Positions 43,804 through 52,772 of a DNA stretch of 64,000 nt are shown piece by piece. The notes under the pieces were generated by a model, which was not told the DNA's origin, searched no databases, and saw only the letters and a list, made by a program, of their open reading frames with translations. The translations under genes were made by a program, and so were the position numbers. The DNA is from Acidobacteriaceae bacterium (GTDB lineage: Bacteria > Acidobacteriota > Terriglobia > Terriglobales > Acidobacteriaceae): contig PLDC01000019.1 of assembly GCA_003134995.1 (NCBI GenBank), positions 149,920 to 213,919 on the forward strand, given 5' to 3'. Every line of letters begins with the position of its first letter. Positions within the stretch are counted from its first letter, which is position 1.

Positions 43804-44810
43804 CTAAGCACATTCCTTCGTCGCATGAATCTCATCGACGCTTGCAACTGCTTCCTCAGGCTTAAGCGCTGCTGCTCGCTCTCCGCGCCTTATCAGCACA
43901 ATCGCGCCCAGAATCGCGAGTGACGCGAGCACGACCCGCATCGACAAAGGTTCATGCGCCAGAAACCATCCCAAGAGAACCGCAACCACAGGATTCGCAT
44001 ACGTGTGCGTCGCCACCAGAGCCGGCGGAACGCGCTGCAGCAGCCAAGTGTAAGCAGTAAATGCAATGACGGATCCAAACGTGATCAGATAACCCAGCCC
44101 AAAAATAGAGCGCAGCGTGATGCTCGACCAGTGCGTCTGCTGAAATTCGCCGGTCACTCCCGCGGCAATCAGCAGCATCAACGCTCCGCACAGAGTCGGC
44201 AGCGCGGTTCGCCCCAGCGCGTCGGAAGGCAGCTTGAGCCGCGGCGAAATCACCACGCCTAGCGACCATGACAAAGAACCCAGCAAAATTGCCAGCAGCG
44301 CCCACAGGCTTGAGCCTTTCACCGTGAGTTCCGCGCCGGTGAGCATGGCAACGCCCACCACGCCAAGACCCAAGCCCAGCGCGCTAAGCAAGCTGATCTT
44401 CTGCTGGCCGGCCATCCAGCCAAGTACCAGAATGAACATGGGTTCAGTCGCGATCAGCAGAGCCGCCAGGCCTGAGCCAACATACTGCTCAGCCCAATGC
44501 AGCGAGCCATGTCCGATCAAAAAAAGAGCGCGCCCAAGGCAAAGCCCGCGAGCCACTGTTGCCGCGTGGGCCGAAACCCGCGCCAACAGGCCCAAGCCAG
44601 CATGATGCCGCCAGCAATCGAATGCCGAATTCCTGCCGTCACGAGTGGCGGAATGGTTTCAACCGCGTAACGAATCGCAAGATACGTCGATCCCCATATG
44701 ACATAGATCGCCACAAAAGCCAGCGCCAACTTAATCGCATAACTGTTGTCGTGTTGACTCGCGGATTTTGTCTGAGCGGCGGTCACGGGATTACCTTTAA
44801 TGTGTACCAT
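43804..44810 (-). pseudogene. EamA-family transporter, frameshifted at a T7 run
   Basis: Two minus-strand frames make one normal EamA/DMT transporter of about 300 aa. The first (44810 down to 44517) holds the start, AFVAIYVIWGSTYLAIRYAVETIPPLVTAGIRH and ends GALFF-stop. The second continues in the next frame with LIGHGSLHWAEQYVGSGLAALLIATEPMF and the remaining helices to 43804. The frames meet at seven T (44519-44525 on the complementary strand); one more T would fuse them seamlessly. This is either a real mutation, slippage-dependent expression, or a homopolymer sequencing error. Drug/metabolite export is the family role. Confidence 0.85.
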
Positions 44811-44957
44811 TTTCCCGCTGCGAATCGTTGCCGCAATTGGCGAACATTTGCCGAAAATCGCAGAAATTAGGCTGCTGCAAAAACTAACCTGCTAAGATGG
44901 TTTAATAGGTTAATGCGGATACTAGGTAAGCCTGATTAACTTGTCAAGGGCGTTTTG

Positions 44958-45629
44958 ATGGTTATAAAATCCACCAAGAAAATTCATCGATTTCCCATGA
45001 CAGAAACGAAATTTAAGAGACGGCGACCACCGAAATTTGAACTCATTGGAGGGAACCTCGCCCTTGATTCCGTGAACACTCTCGATGATCGTCCGAGCGG
45101 ACACCCCAAAGAATTGCTGACGAACTTTTATGAGCTGGCGCGTTTCGGCGAAGACGCGGGCATCCTCACGGGGGCTGATGTGGATCGTTTTTACATAAAC
45201 GTTCACCTCGATCCCGATGAGGCGGGAGATGCTGTGCGCCGCGCGATCCATCTGCGCGAAGCCATGTATGCCGTTTTTTCGGCGTTGATGAAAAAGCAGA
45301 CCGTTCCACAACCCGCGCTGGATACGCTCAATGTCTATATCCGCGATGCGGCGCAACACACGCGGCTGATGCAAAAGGATGGACGCTGCGAGTTGCGCTA
45401 CAACGAAATGACTTCGAGGTACAGCGCGATGTTGTGGCCAATCGCGCGCGCAGCGGCAGATCTGCTTACTTCAAGCGATATGGCGCTGCTGCGTGCCTGC
45501 TCGTCCGCAACCTGCCAGTGGCTGTTTCTAGACACCAGCAAGAATCATCATCGCCGCTGGTGCAGCATGAAGGTATGTGGCAATCGTGAAAAAGTTCGTA
45601 AATTTTATGCGAAGAAAACGACAGCGTGA
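44958..45629 (+). CDS. CGNR zinc finger / ABATE domain regulator
   Basis: Protein of about 223 aa. The N-terminal ABATE domain begins FELIGGNLALDSVNTL and includes LREAMYAVFSALMKK. The C-terminal CGNR zinc finger has CSSATCQWLFLDTSKNHHRRWCSMKVCGNREKVRKFYAKK with four Cys. AAGGG precedes the ATG. It is divergent from the EamA gene, a frequent arrangement for regulators of exporters. An inverted TAACCT/AGGTTA pair (44884-44912) in the intergenic space could be an operator. The ligand is unknown. Confidence 0.88.
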   Translation: MVIKSTKKIHRFPMTETKFKRRRPPKFELIGGNLALDSVNTLDDRPSGHPKELLTNFYELARFGEDAGILTGADVDRFYINVHLDPDEAGDAVRRAIHLREAMYAVFSALMKKQTVPQPALDTLNVYIRDAAQHTRLMQKDGRCELRYNEMTSRYSAMLWPIARAAADLLTSSDMALLRACSSATCQWLFLDTSKNHHRRWCSMKVCGNREKVRKFYAKKTTA

Positions 45630-45675
45630 CAAGATACTCTTCGCCCTCTGCGTTCGAATGATCTGCAAGCCGCTC

Positions 45676-46242
45676 CTACTTCAACTCCGTGATGATAGCG
45701 TGCTGTTTTCCGCGGACTAGCGTTTCGGTGTGCGTGCGGTCGCGGGTGTTGAATCTGACTGTGCCGGGCGTGTAGGCATTCGTAGTAACTTTTCCGTCGG
45801 GGGTGGTCGAACTCAGATCGCCATCTTCGAGGAAAAGCACAACGACGTCTTTGTCGTGGAAGTGCATGGGAGTCGGCACGCCGGGCGCCCAAGCGTAGTC
45901 CCACACGATCACGCGATCATTGTCTAGAATTTTTTTCGAGCCGGGCCGCGGCATTGCCAGCGGGTAGCCGGATGTGTTCGCGATGGGCGCGACTGGATGG
46001 TCTTTTAGATCGATGACTATCGATCTTCCCGTGCTCGAGTCTCCGGGAACGTTTGGTGTCGTGCCCTTTGGCACGAACGCCGCGTTGCCTGACAAAGACA
46101 CGACGACGGCATCGAGAGGCTGGACAGCGGCGTGGCCGGTCACTTCCCAGACGGTTACGCGGTCATTGTCGATCGAGGGTTTGGGAGCAGTTTGCGGGCT
46201 GGCCTGGAGCAGCATTGCGCAGAGCAGTAGGGTTTGAATCAT
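45676..46242 (-). CDS. Exported cupin-like protein
   Basis: Protein of 188 aa from the ATG at 46242; the 65-codon upstream extension crosses promoter-like sequence and is rejected. A short signal peptide (LLLCAMLLQASP) is followed by two related segments, DNDRVTVWEV and DNDRVIVWDYAWAPGVPTPMHFHDKDVVVLFLEDGDL. The second is a cupin motif with paired His. The sequence ends ETLVRGKQHAIITELK. The repeated NDRV-x-VW unit points to a double beta domain. The role is unknown. Confidence 0.7.
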   Translation of the reverse strand: MIQTLLLCAMLLQASPQTAPKPSIDNDRVTVWEVTGHAAVQPLDAVVVSLSGNAAFVPKGTTPNVPGDSSTGRSIVIDLKDHPVAPIANTSGYPLAMPRPGSKKILDNDRVIVWDYAWAPGVPTPMHFHDKDVVVLFLEDGDLSSTTPDGKVTTNAYTPGTVRFNTRDRTHTETLVRGKQHAIITELK

Positions 46243-46360
46243 TGGAGTGCCTTTCGGGCGAGCAAGATTTCGATTCCAAGATACCTGATAAGGAGGGGAT
46301 CGTCGATTCCTATCTCCTGCCAAACGGCCGACAGAGCCGGTACACCAGCGGGACGGGCGT

Positions 46361-46389
46361 TTTACTGGTGTGTATAAAGTGTGTATAAT
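46361..46389 (+). promoter_or_regulatory. hicAB promoter with direct repeats
   Basis: TTTACT (46361-46366) and a perfect TATAAT (46384-46389) are spaced by 17 bp. GTGTGTATAA occurs twice, 11 bp apart, over the spacer and -10, and TACACCAG/CTGGTGT forms an inverted pair around 46341-46369. It is probably the site of HicB autoregulation. Confidence 0.6.
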
Positions 46390-46414
46390 ATTTATGTAAC
46401 TAAGACGAGGAGAC

Positions 46415-46576
46415 ATGCACAGCCGTGACGTCATAAGAAAATTGAAGAGTGACGGCTGGTATGAGGTGAATCAGGTCGGAAGCCACGTGCAGTTCAAACA
46501 CCCAACGAAAAAGGGAAGGGTAACGGTGCCGCATCCGAACCGGGACATACCCATAGGCACACTAGAAGAGTATTGA
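46415..46576 (+). CDS. hicA: HicA-type toxin, C-terminally truncated by a 1-nt insertion
   Basis: The 53-aa frame starts at ATG 46415 with AGGAG upstream. It has the HicA dsRBD-like pattern: RKLKSDGWYEVNQVGSHVQFKHPTKKGRVTVPHPN and DIPIGTLEE, including the catalytic His in GSHVQFKH. It then stops at TGA 46574. Skipping one T near 46571 continues the frame as IEKQAKIRLR to a stop at 46604, which is the normal HicA ending. So a single extra base removes the last helix. The mRNA-cleaving toxin may be weakened or inactive. hicB follows 50 bp later. Confidence 0.85.
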   Translation: MHSRDVIRKLKSDGWYEVNQVGSHVQFKHPTKKGRVTVPHPNRDIPIGTLEEY

Positions 46577-46626
46577 GAAGCAGGCGAAGATCAGGCTGAG
46601 GTGATCTCCTCGGTAAGGAGCGAGTT

Positions 46627-47067
46627 ATGGAATACATCGCATATCTTCACAAGGATCGGGACTCGGATTACGGAGTGAGCTTTCCGGATTTTCCAGGCTG
46701 TGTCAGCGCTGGAAGGACTCTCGATGAAGCGAGTCGGATGGCATCGGAGGCGTTGGCGCTCCATATTCAGGGCATGCTGGAAGACGGAGATGTTATCCCT
46801 GAGCCATCGAAGATCGATGATATCGCGGCGGATGCGGCGAAGCGGGGTGCCATCGCCTTTCTGGTGAAGGTAGACGATCCCGATGCAACGGTGCGCGTGA
46901 ATATCACGGCGCGGGAGAGCCAGATGGCAAAAATCGACGCGCTGGCTGAGGCGGCCGGATTGACAAGATCGGGTTACATGGTACGTGCGGCCATTGGCGA
47001 GGTTCTTGGCGAAGGGACACGCAAGGTGCGCAGCCGCAACCCGCGCCGTGCGGGCAAATCGAGATAG
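46627..47067 (+). CDS. hicB: HicB antitoxin
   Basis: Protein of 146 aa with GGTAAGGAG before the ATG. The N-terminal partial RNase H-like domain reads YIAYLHKDRDSDYGVSFPDFPGCVSAGRTLDEA, and the C-terminal region (VRVNITARESQMAKIDALAEAAGLTRSGYMVRAA) is a ribbon-helix-helix-type DNA-binding segment. It should neutralise HicA and repress the operon. A basic tail (RKVRSRNPRRAGKSR) ends the protein. Unlike hicA it is intact. Confidence 0.92.
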   Translation: MEYIAYLHKDRDSDYGVSFPDFPGCVSAGRTLDEASRMASEALALHIQGMLEDGDVIPEPSKIDDIAADAAKRGAIAFLVKVDDPDATVRVNITARESQMAKIDALAEAAGLTRSGYMVRAAIGEVLGEGTRKVRSRNPRRAGKSR

Positions 47068-47257
47068 GCTTGGCCTGGTTGTGCGAGGCCCGCCGCCGCG
47101 CGAATTCTCACGTCGCTACCGTTTCCCAAGTCGTTTGTGACGTCTACGTCGGGGTGCTGAAAGAAGCAGGTTCCTCACCGGGCCTTTGGCCCGGCTCGGA
47201 ATGACACGGGTAATTCGGAATGACAAGGGTAAAATGATCGAAACTTTGGAGGCTCTC

Positions 47258-48256
47258 GTGATTCCTCGCGTTCTTCTTTTCACTTTGCTCCTGACTTCCT
47301 CAGCCCAGGCGCAAAACACGGTGCATTACGCTGCGACCAACGACAATGTGAAGTATTTGTTTGCTACGGCTGAACCGGTGGCGAGGTTGAAGTCGGGGGA
47401 CATTCTCGATACCAACACGCTCGATTGTTTTGGCAATGCGATCAAGAAGCCGGGCGACACCCTCAGCATGGTGAAAGGCGACAATCCGCTGACGGGGCCG
47501 TTTTTTGTGGAGGGCGCGGAGCCTGGGGATACGCTGGCCGTCAAGATTCTTGAACTTGATGTCGATGGCGATACTGGAGTGGGTGCGTTTGCTCCGGGGT
47601 TTGGCGCGCTCAATGAGACCAACTACACGCCCATGTTGCATTCGGCGCTGCCGGAGAAGATTTGGTTCTATCACATCGATCACGCGACAAATACGGGAAC
47701 GTTCAAGGCGCTCGATTCGGATTTCTCGGTGAAGATTCCGTTGCATCCTTTTTTCGGATGCATCGGGGTCGCGCCGGCGTTGGGTGAAGCGCGTAGTTCG
47801 GTGGTTCCGGCGGAATTCGGCGGGAACATGGATTCGCCGGAGGCGAGCGTGGGCAACACGGTATATTTTCCGGTGAATGTTAAGGGAGCATTGTTCTACA
47901 TTGGGGACGGCCACGCTGCGATGGGTGACGGAGAAATTGCGGGCACGGCCATCGAGGTTCCGCTGAAGGCGCGGGTGCAGTTGAGCGTGATCAAGGGGCG
48001 CACCATCGCGTGGCCGCAGTTTGAGAATGATCACGCGATTATGACGGTCGGCGCTTACCGTCCGCTGGACGATGCTTTGCGCATTGCGTTTACGGAGCTT
48101 GTGCATTGGATCCATAAGGACTATGGGCTGTCGGAACTCGATGCTTATGAACTGCTCTCGCAGGTGGGGAAGATTCATCTTAACGAGATGGTGGATCCTA
48201 ATTATGTGATTGTGGCTTCGATTGAGAAGAAGTATTTGCCGGAGAAGAAGAAGTGA
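47258..48256 (+). CDS. Exported acetamidase/formamidase family protein
   Basis: Protein of 332 aa from GTG 47258, five bases after GGAGG; an in-frame ATG at 47234 would add eight residues before the signal peptide (IPRVLLFTLLLTSSAQAQ). Family motifs are TGPFFVEGAEPGDTLAVKILEL, PLHPFFGCIGVAP and YIGDGHAAMGDGEIAGTAIE. These enzymes hydrolyse short amides to ammonia and the acid. The export signal is unusual for an FmdA-type enzyme but common in soil acidobacterial copies. It is followed by a palindromic repeat. Confidence 0.85.
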   Translation: MIPRVLLFTLLLTSSAQAQNTVHYAATNDNVKYLFATAEPVARLKSGDILDTNTLDCFGNAIKKPGDTLSMVKGDNPLTGPFFVEGAEPGDTLAVKILELDVDGDTGVGAFAPGFGALNETNYTPMLHSALPEKIWFYHIDHATNTGTFKALDSDFSVKIPLHPFFGCIGVAPALGEARSSVVPAEFGGNMDSPEASVGNTVYFPVNVKGALFYIGDGHAAMGDGEIAGTAIEVPLKARVQLSVIKGRTIAWPQFENDHAIMTVGAYRPLDDALRIAFTELVHWIHKDYGLSELDAYELLSQVGKIHLNEMVDPNYVIVASIEKKYLPEKKK

Positions 48257-48271
48257 TTCGAGTGGATTCCT

Positions 48272-48343
48272 CTGGGGCTAAAGCCCGAGTCTTTAGGTGC
48301 GCTTGACGCGGCGCTGAAGAGGCGCTCTTCCACGGTGCTGCGC
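48272..48343. repeat. Interspersed palindromic element (GGGCTAAAGCCC type)
   Basis: GGGGCTAAAGCCC and CGGCGCTGAAGAGGCGCTCTTCCACGG-like segments, of the same family as 2128-2207, between the acetamidase and DUF5996 genes. Confidence 0.65.
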
Positions 48344-48378
48344 GGAATAGAAGATAGAATTCAAGTCGAGGTCTACTG

Positions 48379-49281
48379 ATGAACTCTCACCTTACAGATT
48401 CATGGCCGGAGTTGCCGCTTGCGGCCTGGCAGGATACTTACACTACGCTGCACATGTGGACGCAGGTTGTCGGCAAGGTGCGGCTGGCGCTGAGCCCACT
48501 GGTGAACCACTGGTGGGAGGTTCCGCTTTATGTGAACGCGCGCGGGCTGACTAGTTCTGCGATTCCTTATGGAGACGGGATTTTTGAGGTTCAGTTTGAT
48601 TTTGTTGAGCATAAGTTGATCATCCAGACTAGTTGGGGTGCGTCGAAGAGTTTGGCGTTGCGGCCGCAATCTGTCGCCGATTTTTATGCTGAGTTCATGT
48701 TGGCTTTGCAGGCGCTGGGCATTGAAGTGAAAATCTGGTCTATGCCGGTCGAGGTTCCCAATCCAGTTCGATTCGAAAAAGACACGCAAAACAAATCCTA
48801 CGATCGCGAATATGCGCATCGCTTCTGGCAGGTATTAATTTTGTGCGACACGATCTTTAAGGAATTTCGCGCGGGATTTATTGGGAAGGATAGTCCGGTA
48901 CATTTTTTCTGGGGGAGTTTTGATCTTTGCGTGACGCGTTTCTCGGGGCGGCGTGCGCCGGAGCGACCGGGAGCGGATGCGGTTACGCGCGAGGCTTACT
49001 CGCATGAGGTGATCAGCGCGGGATTCTGGCCGGGCGGGGGCGACATCAAGGGTGCGGCGTTTTATGCCTACGCTGCGCCGGAGCCGGCGGGCTTTTCTGA
49101 TGAGAAAGTGAGGCCGGCTGCGGCGTTCTACCATCCGGTGATGAAAGAGTTTTTGCTGATGTATGACGATGTGCGCGGGGCTGCCTCGCCGCGCGAGGCG
49201 CTGCTGAGCTTTTTGCAGAGTACTTATGAGGCGGGGGCGAAGCTGGCGGGGTGGGATCGGAAGGAACTGGAGAGAGGTTAG
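48379..49281 (+). CDS. DUF5996 family protein
   Basis: Protein of 300 aa. It opens WPELPLAAWQDTYTTLHMWTQVVGKVRLALSPLVNHWWEVPLYV and has FQVDF-like FEVQFDFVEHKL, HFFWGSFDLCVTRFSGRRAP and HEVISAGFWPGG, all diagnostic of DUF5996. No export signal is present and the protein should be cytoplasmic. The function is unknown; the conserved Trp, His and Arg residues suggest an enzyme. Confidence 0.87.
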   Translation: MNSHLTDSWPELPLAAWQDTYTTLHMWTQVVGKVRLALSPLVNHWWEVPLYVNARGLTSSAIPYGDGIFEVQFDFVEHKLIIQTSWGASKSLALRPQSVADFYAEFMLALQALGIEVKIWSMPVEVPNPVRFEKDTQNKSYDREYAHRFWQVLILCDTIFKEFRAGFIGKDSPVHFFWGSFDLCVTRFSGRRAPERPGADAVTREAYSHEVISAGFWPGGGDIKGAAFYAYAAPEPAGFSDEKVRPAAAFYHPVMKEFLLMYDDVRGAASPREALLSFLQSTYEAGAKLAGWDRKELERG

Positions 49282-49972
49282 TCTTGCGCGCGAGAAACAG
49301 GGAGCGGGCGTGGAAACGCCTTGCGAGGTCTGCGGCAGCGCCACCCGGAAAGGGATCCTTCGACTGCGGTTGTGATTCGCTTCGCGAAGCGCAACCTTCG
49401 CTCAGGATGACAGGGTTTTAAGGGGGATTTAGTTTGTAGAAGACTCTGCGGAGGCGGGGAAAAAATTGAAAGGGCCGTGACATTGGTTATGCTCTAGCTG
49501 CCGCCTCCTGCGAGGGAGCCAACAGCGTGGACGCATGTACCGTCACAGCCCCTTGATGCGATCACTGTTTTCACAGTCCCAAACCCCAACTGCACCTCGC
49601 AGCGCCGTCGGTTTTTTCAGGTTCGGCTGCCCCTCGGGTTGCCCCGTTTGGCTGATCACCCAGTCTACCTCGGGTCAGCAAGTTTTATTTCGCTGTCCCT
49701 TTCGACCGTCGACGAAAGCAACCTTAACAGAGGGTTCGGAAAAGTCAACGCAAACTATTGGTGCAATGCGACGGATTCGTCCTGTGAATAACAGAAATTG
49801 CAACTTGCTGCATAGAGGGAGGTTATAAAAAGTGCTCTGCGATTCGGGACGGCTTTTACACAAAGCTTGCACAGCGTTCAAAAGAGTGGGAAATCCACAG
49901 TCATGCCTCAAGATTGATCTTGACGCAGAAACTTTCGCGGCGCATCTTGCTAACAGTAGAAAAGAATTCAAG
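49282..49972. other. Long intergenic region with palindrome and possible structured RNA
   Basis: It holds the palindrome at 49351-49413. The 49470-49700 part contains small hairpins: ACTGT-TTTC-ACAGT (49564-49577) and a bulged stem from GCTGATCACCC (49651-49661) to GGGTCAGC (49672-49679). No protein-coding pattern is seen. A non-coding RNA is possible but I cannot name it. Confidence 0.35.
49351..49413. repeat. Interspersed palindrome (AGGGATCCTTCGACTGCG type), copy 2
   Basis: Same ends as 5252-5314 (AGGGATCCTTCGACTGCG ... CTTCGCTCAGGATGACAG), with a different inner stem around CGCTTCGCGAAGCG. Confidence 0.75.
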
Positions 49973-50386
49973 ATGTCAGAACTCGTGGCCTATGTGGACG
50001 GTGGTTCCCTGGGCAATCCAGGGCCATCGGGTATTGGGGTGGTGATTGATGGCTGCGAAGGCGGCCCTGTCCGCATCTCGCGGTGGATTGGTCACCAGGA
50101 TAACAACGTTGCTGAGTATGTGGCGCTGATGGAAGCGCTGCAGTACGCGGTTACTCTGAAGGCGAAGGCGCTGCACGTTTATTCGGATTCCGAGGTGGTG
50201 GTGCGCCAGATGCGCGGCGAGTATGTCTGCCGAAGTACGCGACTCTACTCGTTGCATTGGACTTGCCGCAAGCTGGCTCGCGCTCTCAGTTTCTCCATCT
50301 CACATGTGCCGCGTGCGGATAATGCTGAGGCGAACCAGTTGGCTAGTACGGCGGTCAGGAAGAGAGAAGCTGGTCTTAGGTGCTAG
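49973..50386 (+). CDS. Ribonuclease HI-like protein
   Basis: Protein of 137 aa from the ATG at 49973; the longer frame reads non-coding sequence. It has the RNase H acidic residues in order: VAYVDGGSLGNPGPSG (Asp), NNVAEYVALMEAL (Glu), VYSDSEVVVRQM (Asp) and VPRADNAEANQLA (Asp). The GNPGPSG loop and lack of a hybrid-binding domain resemble the bacterial RnhA-like group found fused in some phosphatases. It should cleave RNA in RNA-DNA hybrids. Confidence 0.85.
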   Translation: MSELVAYVDGGSLGNPGPSGIGVVIDGCEGGPVRISRWIGHQDNNVAEYVALMEALQYAVTLKAKALHVYSDSEVVVRQMRGEYVCRSTRLYSLHWTCRKLARALSFSISHVPRADNAEANQLASTAVRKREAGLRC

Positions 50387-50487
50387 GTCTTGGGTGTCAG
50401 GTTCTCGCTGACGCGGCATTGGCTAAAGGACTAGTGAGATCTCTAGCCTAAGACCTATGACCTAAAGCCTGCTTTCTAAGACCTTCC

Positions 50488-50871
50488 TCAAACGACCTGC
50501 AGTCCGGGATCAACTATCGACTGAAACCGGTTTACCAACCCGTTGAGCAGGCGACCAACTTCCGCCGCCAGGTCTGTAAGCTTTTTCCCGTCTTCGGGAG
50601 TCAGAAATCCGAGCTTGCGCGCGATAGTGATTTGGGTCTGAAGTTCCAGCAAAGATCCTCTCGCATGGTATAGAAACTGTAGTAATTCTTTGCGCGAAAA
50701 ACGCCCCTTGCCCTCGGCGATATTACTGGGTATGGACACGGCTGCACGCCTCATCTGACTCGTCAAGCCGTAGATCTCGTGCTTAGGAAACGAACTTGTG
50801 GTGCAATAAACTTCGAGTACCAGGTCCATCGCGAGACGCCAAACTTTCAGATCCTCGTAGGTTCCATGCAT
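50488..50871 (-). CDS. Four-helix bundle protein (23S rRNA IVP family)
   Basis: Protein of 127 aa from the ATG at 50871 with AAGGAGAG upstream. It has the family features YEDLKVWRLAMDLVLEVY, YGLTSQMRRAAVSIPSNIAEGKGR and FLYHARGSLLELQTQI. These bundle proteins were first seen in 23S rRNA intervening sequences and are also diversity-generating-retroelement accessories; here it is free-standing with no reverse transcriptase. Short repeats of CCTAACACC/GGTGTTAGG kind flank it on both sides (50378-50480, 51010-51064), a usual mark of mobile-like small genes in this group. Confidence 0.85.
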   Translation of the reverse strand: MHGTYEDLKVWRLAMDLVLEVYCTTSSFPKHEIYGLTSQMRRAAVSIPSNIAEGKGRFSRKELLQFLYHARGSLLELQTQITIARKLGFLTPEDGKKLTDLAAEVGRLLNGLVNRFQSIVDPGLQVV

Positions 50872-51193
50872 GTGCTCTCCTTCTCGGTTGCTAGACCATA
50901 ACGAATGCAGAGAGGCTTGGACTGTGACATCCGTCACACGGAAGACGAAGAAGTTCCCATTGTAGGACTCGGGGCGGAATCTCAGCCTGGGGAACGAGCG
51001 CTTTGGACGGGTCCCAGACCTAAGCCTAATCCCTAATACCCAACACCTAACACCTAACACCCACGACCGGCCTTGACACCATTCCCTCCCCGAGCGAGAC
51101 TCCAAATAATACTTCTCAACGGAAGAGTGTGCGCGGGCTATGGATCATCGCTCGACTCTCGAACGTGGTTCCGCAATACCTGCGGAGGAAAAT

Positions 51194-52630
51194 ATGGCGA
51201 GCACCGGCGCCGGCCGTCCGGCTAGCGTCTCGGCGGGGATTGCCGAGGCGAATGCGCATCTGCCGAAGCCCGTGGAAACTGAACCGCGTTTTCCTGCAGA
51301 GGATGGCGGGCGCTCGCTGGCCGAAGTTGCCCACCGTGATCTGGAGGCTGCGCTGCAGCTTTTGGCTGAGCGCGCGCAATACATTACGGGCGCGAGCGGG
51401 GCTGCGATTGCGCTGCGGCGCGGCGAGCACAATGACATGCTTTGCCGGGCGAGCGCAGGATCGAATGCTCCGGAGTTGGGAGCGCTGCTCTCGATGGAAT
51501 ATGGGCTTTCGGGGGAGAGCGTGCGTACGCGGCAGGCTTTGCGTTGCGATGATGCTGAACGCGATCCGCGAGTGAATCGGGAAGGCTGCCGCGAGATGGG
51601 GATTGCGTCGGTGGTGGTGATGCCGATTGTGAGTGAGCAGCAGGTGCTGGGCGTCTTCGAACTTTTTTCGAGCAAGCCGCGAGCTTTCGAAGAGCGTGAT
51701 TTGTTGGCTTTGCAGCGTTTGAGCGAGATGGTGGAGACGGCGGTGAGGCACGCCGTGGCGGCGCAGAGTGTGCCCATGGCCGAGGAGCTGGCTGGAGTGG
51801 AAAGTCAGCCCGTTCTTGATCTTAGCGCGGCCGAGGTGTCGCCGGACGAATCTGCTGAGAATGCCATTGGCTCTGATTTGGCAGCCTTGACGTTAGGGAA
51901 TGAGACAAATTCTCCGCCGCTGGAATTGGAAAACACAGTAGTCGAAAAGACAGAACTGGAAAGGGCAGAGCTGCAAAAGGCAGACTCGCAAGGGGCAGGC
52001 CTGGATAAGACTGGGTCCGAACCGGCTGTGAAGAATCCGCTGTTTTGGTCTGCGACAACACCAACTCCTACCAACCCGGGCCGATCTGATGACGTGGGTG
52101 GATCGATTGCTGTGCCGACGCAGCTCAGGGATTTGCAGAGGTGCAAGGCTTGCGGCTTTCCGGTGTCGCGGGGGCGCACGCTCTGCGTGGAATGCGAAGA
52201 GAAGCAGTTACGGGGCGAGCAACTCCCGCAGCCGATTGCAAAAGCCGACGCTTCTGAACTTCCTAGGCAGCGGCCTCCGATCCAGGAGGCGGCAGTCATC
52301 CCTGCAGCGGGTGATGCTCGAGTGATTTCTGCTTTAAAGGGTTCTTCTTCAGCGGACTCTACTTCGGGTGTAGCTTCTCCGGTTCTGGCTTCTTCGGCTT
52401 CGACCACGAAACCGGGTTTGGGCGAATCTGCAATTACCGCTCCCGTGATTGATGATTTGGCGGACATCGCTCCGCAGAATGGTTTGGAGGATGTGCCCCT
52501 CTCAGACAATTCAACTCTGTTTTTGAGTTCGGCTGCGCCGTCTGAATCCTGGTTGGCGGCCAATAAGTACGTCCTCGGAGTTTTGCTGGTTGTTGCCATT
52601 GTTATCGGGCTGATTGTCTGGCTTCGGTGA
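51194..52630 (+). CDS. GAF domain / zinc-ribbon protein with C-terminal membrane anchor
   Basis: Protein of 478 aa. I choose ATG 51194, five bases after GGAGG, over ATG 51140. A GAF domain (about 45-180: LLAERAQYITGASGAAIALRRG ... GIASVVVMPIVSEQQVLGVFELFSSKPRAFEERDLLAL) is followed by a low-complexity acidic linker with degenerate five-residue repeats (EKTEL, ERAEL, QKADS, QGAGL). A zinc ribbon comes next (CKACGFPVSRGRTLCVEC, about 315-332). One C-terminal helix (VLGVLLVVAIVIGLIVWL) makes it tail-anchored. A signal-sensing role is likely; no output domain is visible. Confidence 0.8.
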   Translation: MASTGAGRPASVSAGIAEANAHLPKPVETEPRFPAEDGGRSLAEVAHRDLEAALQLLAERAQYITGASGAAIALRRGEHNDMLCRASAGSNAPELGALLSMEYGLSGESVRTRQALRCDDAERDPRVNREGCREMGIASVVVMPIVSEQQVLGVFELFSSKPRAFEERDLLALQRLSEMVETAVRHAVAAQSVPMAEELAGVESQPVLDLSAAEVSPDESAENAIGSDLAALTLGNETNSPPLELENTVVEKTELERAELQKADSQGAGLDKTGSEPAVKNPLFWSATTPTPTNPGRSDDVGGSIAVPTQLRDLQRCKACGFPVSRGRTLCVECEEKQLRGEQLPQPIAKADASELPRQRPPIQEAAVIPAAGDARVISALKGSSSADSTSGVASPVLASSASTTKPGLGESAITAPVIDDLADIAPQNGLEDVPLSDNSTLFLSSAAPSESWLAANKYVLGVLLVVAIVIGLIVWLR

Positions 52631-52772
52631 GAGCTTTTCAGTCTGCGTCCTTGCTTGGTTGTCATCGGCCTACGCGAATCTTTTTCAGTGAATTCTGTGT
52701 ATGCCGCGCTCGCAGCGATTACAATTCCTTTCCTGACTTTCGACCCCGGAAGATTTTTTTGGGAGGACGATT

